Part shown: piece after piece, positions 17,110 to 23,720 of the stretch
How positions within the stretch are numbered: the first letter of the stretch is position 1
Layout of the letters: every line of letters begins with the position of its first letter
DNA from: Chloroflexota bacterium
GTDB lineage: Bacteria > Chloroflexota > Dehalococcoidia > Dehalococcoidales > UBA2162
Direction of reading: 5' to 3'
Assembly: GCA_016190825.1 (NCBI GenBank)
Contig: JACPPV010000024.1
Span: 1-64,000 of the forward strand
Length of the DNA stretch: 64,000 bases
The notes under the pieces: generated by a model
Seen by the model: only the letters and a program-made list of their open reading frames with translations
Databases searched by the model: none
What the model was told of the DNA's origin: nothing
Program-made: the position numbers and the translations under genes

Positions 17110-17201
17110 TTCGACCTATCCTTTTTGCTATTTTCCCGTAGTCTGTGTTTATCAATTTGGCAGATAGACCGTGTTGTCTGCCGTAGTGCGCATTCTTTCA
17201 C
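17106..17201 (-). CDS. Possible 31-residue upstream ORF coupled to the DUF11 protein
   Basis: A GTG preceded by AAAAGGAGG at about 8 bases opens a short basic ORF (KECALRQTTRSICQID, then RENSKKDRSK). Its TGA overlaps the ATG of the DUF11 gene as ATGA. The DUF11 gene itself has only a weak site (AGGATAGG) upstream. Translation of the small ORF could therefore feed ribosomes into the surface protein gene. No family is recognised, and it may be regulatory rather than a functional protein. Confidence 0.35.
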   Translation of the reverse strand: MKECALRQTTRSICQIDKHRLRENSKKDRSK

Positions 17202-17367
17202 ATGAGCCACCTCCTTTTGCCGTCTTGAGAGTTCGTTTTTCCCCCTCTTTCCGCAATCTGCACGGGTATAGAAGCATTCTTCCGCCGGACGGCGACAAAT
17301 CGGAGAACTACTGGTGCAGTTCAATCTATATTCTGTCATTAAAGCCTGTGTTTTTAATCCCTCCAAA

Positions 17368-17387
17368 GGACTATTTGCGGCTTAACA
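17368..17387 (+). promoter_or_regulatory. Recurrent GGACTATTT box with -35-like TTAACA
   Basis: GGACTATTTGCGGCTTAACA matches the element at 18790 (24 of 27 bases over the extended alignment including AAAAATTA). It shares CCAAAGGACTAT with the palindromic site at 21531. It sits upstream of the leader of the 17607 gene. Confidence 0.5.
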
Positions 17388-17556
17388 AAAATTAAAAAAA
17401 AACATATCTGCTGTTGCTTCCAGGCATAAAAAAATCAACGTGAAAACCCTTCCTTTGAAGGGTTACGCCGCCCGGAAAAACGCAGTAACATCGTGGATAG
17501 TAGCGCAAGACGCCGGAGAGGCAGGCGACTGTCCATCCGTTCAAGCGAATACTTCA

Positions 17557-17573
17557 GCCCCGGGTCGAGGGGC
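17557..17573 (+). promoter_or_regulatory. Leader hairpin with GGGTCGA loop (copy 4 of 4)
   Basis: GCCCC-GGGTCGA-GGGGC has a perfect five-pair stem. It lies 34 bases before the ATG, followed by AAAGGAGGTGAT, which is the gene's own ribosome site. This makes it the most informative copy, because hairpin-to-Shine-Dalgarno spacing could control translation directly. Confidence 0.55.
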
Positions 17574-17606
17574 ATAGCAAGTCTGAAAGAAAGGAGGTGA
17601 TAATGA

Positions 17607-18152
17607 ATGAAAGCACGGAAACTGATGATGGCTTTGCTGAGCGCAATCCTGCTAATCGTCCTGGTAGCCGCGCCGGTTTCGGCGGACCCCAAGAACGAGG
17701 GGACGCTAACTGAGAGGAACCCGAGGAAAAACGTGGTCCGGGACCCGCTCGCCGGAACCGCCGCCGCCCCGGATGCGAAGGGCTGGGTGGTATTCCCCTG
17801 CGAGTCCCTCGCAGGGTTCGAGTACAGCATTTCTATCAAGGGACTGGCGCCCAATACTACCTACACGCTGATGGCGGTTGCTCAGGAAGAAATCTTCGCA
17901 GGTTTTGATGACGCCGGTAACCCCGTTTTCTTGCCCACGTCTGACTTCCCGGCACGCTATGACCTGGGAAGCATCACTACCAACGCCGGGGGCGAAGGCG
18001 AACTGGACAACGGGCTGGTCCCCCTGCCGCCCGGCTTATATGCGTGGGACATACAGGCATTTGACGGGGACACGCAGGTGTTGCAATCGGCTATTGACCC
18101 GGTCTTCGGTCCTGATTTCGCCGACTTCATCGTGTGGCCGGAATGGCCGTAG
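17607..18152 (+). CDS. Secreted protein of unknown function
   Basis: The 181-residue protein has a signal peptide (LMMALLSAILLIVLVAAPVSA). The mature part contains VVFPCESLAGFEYSISIKGL and APNTTYTLMAVAQEE, which suggests an Ig/fibronectin-like beta sandwich; no named family is recognised. It is acidic at the C-terminus (FGPDFADFIVWPEWP). The ribosome site AAAGGAGGTG is strong. It is the last of the exported proteins in this cluster and shares their leader hairpin, which argues for shared control. Confidence 0.75.
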   Translation: MKARKLMMALLSAILLIVLVAAPVSADPKNEGTLTERNPRKNVVRDPLAGTAAAPDAKGWVVFPCESLAGFEYSISIKGLAPNTTYTLMAVAQEEIFAGFDDAGNPVFLPTSDFPARYDLGSITTNAGGEGELDNGLVPLPPGLYAWDIQAFDGDTQVLQSAIDPVFGPDFADFIVWPEWP

Positions 18153-18179
18153 TGCGTAGTACTTAGTTTCGGAAAAGGC

Positions 18180-18345
18180 ATACAAATAATCCCGTTCGCC
18201 CCCGTATCAAGTCTTGTCCCGTGCGTGACACGGGAACGGGGCAAGCTCTGAGCCGGTCGAAGGGCGCCGTTGTGGTTCCCTTCGGCTTGGCTCAGGACAG
18301 GCTGGCTCACCATCAACGGCGCATGTGTTACGGTTAATGATGCAA
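18180..18345 (-). repeat. Degenerate copy of the ~148-bp MITE-like repeat (inverted orientation)
   Basis: Segments CCGTTCGCCCCCGTATCAAG, AGCTCTGAGC, GTCGAAGGG and GTTGTGGTTCCCTTCGGC occur in the same order as in the reverse complement of the repeat at 44804-44951. The ends are degraded, and the inner part has small insertions. It fills the gap after the 17607 gene. Confidence 0.7.
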
Positions 18346-18374
18346 CTAAGTACCAGGCGGAGCGGTGGCGGGAC

Positions 18375-18716
18375 TCAGGGGGACTCGTTGGCCCTGACAT
18401 GGCCATAATCATAACCATAATAGGTCGTGCCGAGCATACCGTAAAGCGTTTCCAGCACGTAATCATAATAGGCAATCCATCGCGCCTGGAATTCCCGGTC
18501 GCCCACGCTCTCGATCGGAGTGACGCTGTCCCATTCCAGTCTTTCCCACCAGTAGACATGGCTGTACCGCGCATATTGGACAATCTCGATGGCGCGCTCT
18601 ATTTGCTCCCTTTCCGGAGTGACCGCGCCCCGGGTCTCCGGCCGCCTGGCCATCGAGCCGGATATCAGCAGCCCGGCCGCAACCAGGATCATCACAATTG
18701 CTACCAGTAAGCGCAT
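18375..18716 (-). CDS. Small membrane-anchored protein of unknown function
   Basis: The 113-residue protein has an N-terminal signal anchor (MRLLVAIVMILVAAGLLISG), followed by a basic linker and a helical, Tyr- and Trp-rich domain (YARYSHVYWWERLEW, then ARWIAYYDYVLETLYGML). I do not recognise the family. The ORF track extends to 18767, but ATG 18716 places the hydrophobic anchor at the N-terminus and has a purine-rich GAGTGGGAA before it. It is divergent from the prepilin gene and may belong to envelope functions. Confidence 0.5.
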   Translation of the reverse strand: MRLLVAIVMILVAAGLLISGSMARRPETRGAVTPEREQIERAIEIVQYARYSHVYWWERLEWDSVTPIESVGDREFQARWIAYYDYVLETLYGMLGTTYYGYDYGHVRANESP

Positions 18717-18767
18717 CGTTCCCACTCTTCCAGTACAGACCATTGCTTTCATTGTGGCACCCGGCAA

Positions 18768-19199
18768 ACAGACATTTAATTGTGCTTAGGGACTATTTCC
18801 GGCTTGAGAAAAATTAGAAAAATAGCGTCACAGGGCTTACGCAGATTAGTCCGCCGATACTTCGAAAGGCGTATACCCGAATAGATAAATTTGCCGCACC
18901 GGAACTGTCCTTCGGGATGATTACAGCATTTGAAAGATGGGATAACATCAAACCATAGCGCCGGATATTCCGCAGGACACCGGCGGCGCGAGTCTCAAGA
19001 AGGAGGTGACACAGGAAAGAGTCCTGATGAAATCGGGACCGCGCTTTCCGGTGGAATGATGTGAGATGTGAAAAAAGAAAGAGCAAAGTAGCGCACCTCT
19101 AGGTAGACCGGAAACCGACTGGAACGCGTATCAAAAAGTAAATAAGGCAGGGTGCGGTGAAGAAGCGCCCGCCAAAAAGCAATAAAAGGAGGACAACAG
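18768..19199. other. Long leader region of the prepilin gene
   Basis: The region carries the recurrent promoter-type box (18790), GC-rich hairpins near 18960-18990 (GCGCCG ... CGGCGC) and AAGAAGGAGGTG (19000-19011), about 190 bases upstream of the prepilin start. No gene is supported. The long structured leader suggests post-transcriptional control of pilin synthesis. Confidence 0.5.
18790..18809 (+). promoter_or_regulatory. Recurrent GGACTATTT box with -35-like TTGAGA
   Basis: GGACTATTTCCGGCTTGAGA followed by AAAAATTAG is the closest relative of the element at 17368. It lies upstream of the prepilin leader. Confidence 0.5.
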
Positions 19200-19604
19200 G
19201 TGAAAAAGATCAAGAATTTCTTTCGGATGTCCCCAAACAACAGGAACAAGGGTTTCACGCTGATAGAGCTGCTGGTGGTGGTAGCTATCCTGGGCGTCCT
19301 GGCGATGGTTGCCGTGCCGAACGTGGGCAGGTTCATCAAGCGGGGCAAGACTGAGTCTTACAACACCGAGCTGCACAATATACAGACAGCCGTCCTGGCA
19401 TTGATGGCCGAAGATTCGGGTGGCGCGCTCGCAGGTAGCCTGGGTGTTCAAATTAATGACCTCGACTCTGTGTACGGTTCAGTCAATACCACGCTTACTG
19501 TTGCCACGTTCACGACCGGAATAAATAGCGATGGGACCGTCAAAACCGACGCTAAATACACTATTCAGTCTGATGGCAAAACAACCTCAGATAAGGTTCC
19601 ATAG
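19200..19604 (+). CDS. pilA: Type IV major prepilin-like protein
   Basis: The 134-residue protein has a short basic leader ending in NKG, then the class III signal GFTLIELLVVVAILGVLAMVAV. The G-F cleavage site and Glu5 of the mature protein are those recognised by prepilin peptidase PilD. The mature protein is a hydrophobic N-terminal helix plus a short, Thr-rich globular head without a clear disulphide pair. The start is GTG, with AAAAGGAGG upstream. It is separated from the assembly operon by a methyltransferase and regulators, yet is clearly related in function. The gene symbol is by role; it could equally be a pseudopilin. Confidence 0.85.
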   Translation: MKKIKNFFRMSPNNRNKGFTLIELLVVVAILGVLAMVAVPNVGRFIKRGKTESYNTELHNIQTAVLALMAEDSGGALAGSLGVQINDLDSVYGSVNTTLTVATFTTGINSDGTVKTDAKYTIQSDGKTTSDKVP

Positions 19605-19826
19605 TTCATGACGGCTCTCCTTATGCTGAAGGCGGCATGACAGAAACGGGTCCCCTTACCCCGGGACTGACCGGGGGAGGGGACTGCCGTTTGCCGAGGG
19701 GTTTCTTCTGCTCTAAGAACGTTTGGAGACCAGGCCGGGAGGGAACGGGATTTCCCTTCTCCAGAATTTATCTCCCTTTGAAAAAGGGAATAACCCAAAT
19801 TGATTAAGCAAGGGAGGACGGGAAAA

Positions 19827-20870
19827 ATGAGCCGGCAGCCAGAATTGCCGCCCGAGCTGGATATTTTCGGCCCGCTGGTGAAATGTAGTGCGCTGGTAGC
19901 CGCTGGCCGGCTGGGACTGTTCCGCGCCCTTGCCGCGGGGCCGCGTTCCGTGCCGGAAATAGCCGATGAGCTTGGCGCCAGCGAAGACGGCATCGCCCGC
20001 CTGGGGGAGGCTCTCGCTGCGTTGGGCTATCTTGAGGTCGTGAATGGCCGCTATGCCAACGGCGTGGCGCCGCGCGCCTGGTACCGGGGCGCCAGCCGGG
20101 CTGATTACACGCCGTTCCTTGAGTTCATTGGAGACGCGTGGGGGATTTTCGGCAAACTGGCTGACACCGTGCGGCGCGGACGGCCGGAGCCAGACATGCG
20201 CCGGTTCATTGAAGAGCATCCTGAGACGGCGCGGCGCTTCTTCCGTTACATGAAGGCGAACGCGCAGTTGCGCGCCGGGCCGATAGCTGACCTGGTCCCC
20301 CTCCCCCACGGCGCACGGCGGCTGCTCGATCTCGGTGGCTCCCACGGACTCTACAGCATTGCCTACTGCCGGCGCAACCCCGACCTCCGCGCCACTGTAT
20401 TTGACCTGCCAGCGGCATTGTGCCAAACGGAAGCGGACATCGCCGCGGAAGGACTATCCGCACGAATCAGCGTTCAGCAGGGTGATTATCTGGAGGATGA
20501 TATCGGCCGCGGCTATGACGCCGTGCTATGTCCCGGCATGATAGAAAGCAATTCCTGCGAGGAAAACCGCCGATTGTTCCGCGCTATTTCCGGGGCGCTG
20601 GACCCGGGGGGGATGGTGCTGGTACTGAGCCATGCGAAACTGGAGCCATTCGACCCGGCAAACGCCGTCTTCAGCCTGGTCATGTTTGCGGCTTACGGCA
20701 CGCGCACATACACCTGGGGGGAGATTACCGGGTGGCTGGAAGAAGCCTGTTTCGTGGATTGCCGGCGGATAGAATGCCCCGGCGGAGTCACTATGATTAC
20801 GGCCACCACCTCCGGCCAGGGGACCGAGCGCATTGGCCAGATGGAATACCCCTACTGCCCGAAAGGATAG
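19827..20870 (+). CDS. SAM-dependent methyltransferase, O-methyltransferase family 2 type
   Basis: The 347-residue protein has an N-terminal winged-helix dimerisation domain (LVKCSALVAAGRLGLFRALA, then SVPEIADELGASEDGIARL) and a Rossmann methyltransferase domain. Motif I is RLLDLGGSHGLYSIAYCRR, with later blocks ATVFDLPAAL and ISVQQGDYLEDD. This is the acetylserotonin/hydroxyneurosporene O-methyltransferase architecture. A catalytic His cannot be assigned with confidence. The ORF begins at 19800, but ATG 19827 follows AGGGAGGA at eight bases and is preferred. The substrate is unknown, and it is monocistronic. A short inverted-repeat element follows. Confidence 0.85.
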   Translation: MSRQPELPPELDIFGPLVKCSALVAAGRLGLFRALAAGPRSVPEIADELGASEDGIARLGEALAALGYLEVVNGRYANGVAPRAWYRGASRADYTPFLEFIGDAWGIFGKLADTVRRGRPEPDMRRFIEEHPETARRFFRYMKANAQLRAGPIADLVPLPHGARRLLDLGGSHGLYSIAYCRRNPDLRATVFDLPAALCQTEADIAAEGLSARISVQQGDYLEDDIGRGYDAVLCPGMIESNSCEENRRLFRAISGALDPGGMVLVLSHAKLEPFDPANAVFSLVMFAAYGTRTYTWGEITGWLEEACFVDCRRIECPGGVTMITATTSGQGTERIGQMEYPYCPKG

Positions 20871-20894
20871 AGTCTACTGGTGGAAAAATAGCCG

Positions 20895-20972
20895 GTCATT
20901 CCGGCCTCCTATCGCGCAGTACAGATTCACCCGGAACGGTTCACCGTGAACGGCAGCAGGGGCGGGAATGAC
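20895..20972. repeat. 78-bp element with GTCATTCC / GGAATGAC ends
   Basis: Perfect 8-bp terminal inverted repeats bracket a short GC-rich segment containing GGTTCACCGTGAACGG. The reverse complement shares GTCATTCCCGC and CGTTCACGGTGAAC with 36389-36425. The two are therefore members of one small dispersed family. Confidence 0.6.
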
Positions 20973-20999
20973 TGTTCGGGTTGAGATTGGACCGTTCTT

Positions 21000-21404
21000 C
21001 TACGAGGAGCTCGCACAGTTTGAACTACGAAAGGCTAAGTTCATCCACTCCATCAACTCGTCAATACTGAGAGGATTGGTAAGGCCGCTCGCCGAATTAA
21101 CGTCAACCCCTCTGACCCTATCTTCTCCTGCCTGCCAGCTCGTCAGCAAGATTGTCGGGACGGAACTCCATTGCCTGACACGGAGTGACAGAGGCACGCC
21201 GATCAGTGTCGGCGGCATGGCGTCAACGACGACCATTGCCGGCTTCAGCTCGGTCAAGACTTCCTTCAGTTTGTCTCCGCTATCCTTCATCTGCACCAGC
21301 CGGCAACCGAAACGCCCCAGGTTCGCACGAACAAAATCAAGCAATTTGGGGTCGCTGCTGAGTATCAGTATGCATTGTTTTTCATTCCCTTCTGCCACTA
21401 CCAT
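21000..21404 (-). CDS. Degenerate receiver-domain protein
   Basis: The 134-residue protein is a stand-alone receiver-like domain. The acidic pocket is reduced (ILSSDPKLLDF) and the phospho-acceptor Asp is kept (MVVVDAMPPTLIG). The usual Lys-Pro is replaced by Asn-Pro (LTNPLSIDEL). Loss of the Lys should impair phosphorylation-driven switching. It starts with AGGAG five bases before ATG. A perfect palindrome, ATAGTCCTTTGGACTAT, lies about 130 bp upstream. With three other regulators nearby it may be part of a branched signalling circuit. Confidence 0.65.
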   Translation of the reverse strand: MVVAEGNEKQCILILSSDPKLLDFVRANLGRFGCRLVQMKDSGDKLKEVLTELKPAMVVVDAMPPTLIGVPLSLRVRQWSSVPTILLTSWQAGEDRVRGVDVNSASGLTNPLSIDELMEWMNLAFRSSNCASSS

Positions 21405-21530
21405 AGCTCTCCTCGCCCCCCACGTCGTTAGATTCTTTCTTATTTCTTATACTTATATGGTAAGACGAGCCGGCGGTAGAAGGCTATTCTGCAAAAGTAG
21501 GATTCGTGGTCTAAATGCAAAAAAAGAAAT

Positions 21531-21547
21531 ATAGTCCTTTGGACTAT
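21531..21547. promoter_or_regulatory. Perfect palindromic site ATAGTCC-TTT-GGACTAT
   Basis: Two inverted copies of GGACTAT are separated by three bases, upstream of the minus-strand receiver gene. On the minus strand it reads TCCAAAGGACTAT, identical over 13 bases to the element at 17363-17375. The symmetry suggests a dimeric DNA-binding protein. Confidence 0.55.
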
Positions 21548-21698
21548 GCAGAGGCGACCTGTGGGAGAATGGCAGTGTACGGGAGCCGTGGCTTTGCCTC
21601 AGAAGTAGCGGTTTATGCTATTCTCAACAGCACGCCGCGTTCGGTGCAACTCCAGTGAACTGAAAATGGGCTGGGTCTGCTCCAGGATGCCCGGCAGG

Positions 21699-22346
21699 CT
21701 ACACATCTTTTAGCAGTCCCTTTGCCGTCGCCACGCCCACCGCTCCGGTGCGGTTCTTGGCATCCAGCTTCTCCAGGATGTTACGGAAATGTGCTTTAAC
21801 TGTGGTCTCGCTGATATAGCATTTGGCCGCTATTTCCCGGTTGGTGGAACCCACAGCGGCAAGCTGGAGTATCTCTTTCTCCCTGGGGCTAAGCCGGGCA
21901 ATCCCATCCTTCTCCTTATCCCTGGAGGTGCGCCGGAACTCTTCCACCAGTTTCGTCGCCATCGAAGGGGAAAGGACGGCGTCACCGGTGGCTACGAGAC
22001 GCACCGATTCGATCAGGTCAGAAATCTCTACAGTCTTTAGCAAATAGCCCGCGGCGCCGGCCTTTAATGCGCGGGAAAGATCGTCTTCTCCCTCGGACAT
22101 GGTTATTACCAGCACGCGGACCTCGGGTAGTTTCTGCTTTACAAGCGGGATAATCTCAATACCATCGACTTCCCGCAGCGCAATATCTATCAGGATGATA
22201 TCAGGATTAGTCTCAGTCACCTTTTTTACCAGCTCAGGGCCACTGGCGGCCTCGCCAACCACTTCAAAATCAGGATAGTTGTTCAACACCGTCACGATAC
22301 CTTTACGAAAAACCGGGTGGTCATCCGCCACAAACAACTTTATCAT
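21699..22346 (-). CDS. NarL/FixJ-family response regulator
   Basis: The 215-residue protein has a receiver (VADDHPVFRKG; phospho-acceptor Asp54 in ILIDIALREVDG; Lys in LLKTVEISDL) and a C-terminal LuxR-type HTH (LSPREKEILQLAAVGSTNRE, then ISETTVKAHFRNILEKL). It is a typical transcription activator of two-component systems. AGGAGG is eight bases before ATG. It is divergent from a second, frameshifted regulator of the same family. No cognate kinase is adjacent; the kinase at 3.5 kb is a possible but unproven partner. Confidence 0.93.
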   Translation of the reverse strand: MIKLFVADDHPVFRKGIVTVLNNYPDFEVVGEAASGPELVKKVTETNPDIILIDIALREVDGIEIIPLVKQKLPEVRVLVITMSEGEDDLSRALKAGAAGYLLKTVEISDLIESVRLVATGDAVLSPSMATKLVEEFRRTSRDKEKDGIARLSPREKEILQLAAVGSTNREIAAKCYISETTVKAHFRNILEKLDAKNRTGAVGVATAKGLLKDV

Positions 22347-22687
22347 GCAATACCTCCTTACCTATTTCTGCTGCGGCCAGGGACCTGTCCTATGCAGGGC
22401 AAGTATTGTCCAAACGATATAGCAATTATTATACCTTTGTCTCCCGATGAGATATCTTTGGTAACACCACACTTATACTTACGCCTACTATTGTCCTAAT
22501 TTTACCGATTAACAACAATCCGTCTTTCAAAGTATTCCATTATGTATGTATTACTTAGCACTGATTGTATGATATATTGACATTGTCCGAAAAAACACGT
22601 ATACTGTTTTTAACTGCTAAGGACATGACTTGCCAATCATACTTACAATAGTAAGCAAAATAGCATACATGGACATCCTCCTTGGGT
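22347..22687. other. Divergent intergenic region between two regulators
   Basis: This AT-rich region has no gene. It contains a near-consensus promoter for the plus-strand regulator, listed separately. A possible second promoter-like pair (TTGTCC, then TTATAC 17 bases later) lies near 22406-22434. Confidence 0.5.
22577..22605 (+). promoter_or_regulatory. Sigma70-type promoter of the frameshifted regulator
   Basis: TTGACA, exactly 17 bases of spacer, then TATACT. It points towards the regulator gene starting near 22688. Confidence 0.8.
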
Positions 22688-23486
22688 ATGGGTGGAATGG
22701 ATAAAATCAATGTTGTCATAGCTGATTCCAGCCCCGCTTTCCGGGCCGGGTTGCGGCGGTCCTTCACCGATGAGAGCGATATAAATGTTGCTGGTGAAGC
22801 CGTTGATGGTGAGGAAGCAGTAAAACTGGCGGCGCAATTGCAGCCTCACGTCGTCCTGATTGACGTCAAGATTCCGGGGCTTCAAGGAATTGAGTCCGCC
22901 AAACAAATAAGAACAGTCTCCCCGAAAACAGCCGTGCTGATCCTGTCAGACTTCCACCAGGAGTCAGAGATAACCGATGGTTTGCACGCCGGGGCGTCCG
23001 GCTACCTGTTGAAGACGGCGCCTCTGTCTGCAATCATCAGCTCGATACGTGTGGTATCCGCCGGAAACTTCGTTTTCGATACGCAGGCAACCGCCAGAAT
23101 ACTGCACAAGCTCAATACCCATGACAACAACGGCGATACGATACAGATGCTGGCTAACCGGGAAACAGGTGGTCAGGTTTACCGCAATAGGCCTTTCCAA
23201 TAAAGAGATCGCCAGTGAGATGGGCATTAGCGAGCGCACTGTGCAAACCCACCTTACAAGGATATTCAAGAAGCTTGGCGTCGGCTCCCGAACGGAGATG
23301 GTGCTGTATGCCTTAAAGGAGGGGTTAATAGCCATTGGAGACCTTCCCGGGAAAAATAAGAATATAACAGACTCCACTGGAAAAACAGGCCTTAATCATA
23401 GACTATTTTCCATGCTTCTTATCTCCGTAGCTGTAAATTTGCCCCTGCCGAGTACCTTGCATTTCCTGTCCTCGTTTCCGTTATAA
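22688..23486 (+). pseudogene. NarL-family response regulator disrupted by a frameshift
   Basis: The first frame encodes a complete receiver (VIADSSPAFRAGLRR; Asp56, counted from the ATG at 22697, in VVLIDVKIPGLQG; Lys in YLLKTAPL) and reaches MLANRE, the start of a LuxR HTH. The rest of the HTH continues in another frame as KQVVRFTAIGLSNKEIASEM and ISERTVQTHLTRIFKKL. The break is at CGGGAAACAGG near 23160, where two more A residues (or one fewer) would restore the frame. It could be a real pseudogene, a sequencing or assembly error in a short A run, or a programmed shift. In the second frame the tail is also extended beyond normal length. A consensus promoter lies upstream. Confidence 0.75.
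23400..23419 (+). promoter_or_regulatory. GACTATTT box upstream of the pilus operon
   Basis: AGACTATTTTCCATGCTTC is related to the boxes at 9533, 17368 and 18790. It lies inside the end of the frameshifted regulator, about 320 bases before pilB. It is a weaker match without a clear -35 hexamer. Confidence 0.35.
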
Positions 23487-23720
23487 TCGTTCCTCTCATC
23501 AGACCGGCCCTGCTGGCACAGCCCCGGCTCTTTCTCTCCGGGAGGCTTTCAAACGTGCGTTGCCCGACCGGCTTTCTACGCCTGACCGAAATGAGTAGTA
23601 CCTTTTCGTCCTCTCGGAGAATACTCTTCCTAAGTCCGCAACGTTATCATCTTATTAAGCAGTTAATCCGCCAGTCCTGGGGTTTTGGCGGCGCTGTGTG
23701 TGGTCATAGGGAGGCACAAG

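Larger units (their letters stand above)
17110..17606. other. Divergent promoter and leader region
   Basis: This region separates the minus-strand DUF11 gene from the plus-strand 17607 gene. It contains the upstream ORF described above and the recurrent box CTCCAAAGGACTATTTGCGG, followed by TTAACA. It also contains a long A tract, a small hairpin (CCCTTC-CTTT-GAAGGG, 17448-17463) and the fourth leader hairpin at 17557. No other gene is supported. Confidence 0.5.

Noticed and set aside
17430-17600. Possible cyclic-di-GMP or other known riboswitch in the 17607 leader
   Set aside because: Conserved GEMM sequences such as the GCAAAGCC block and the GGTAGCGGGG module are not present, so I call it only an unclassified leader element.
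23685-23720. Earlier TTG start for pilB at 23685
   Set aside because: No ribosome site precedes it, whereas TTG 23721 has GGGAGG at good spacing.
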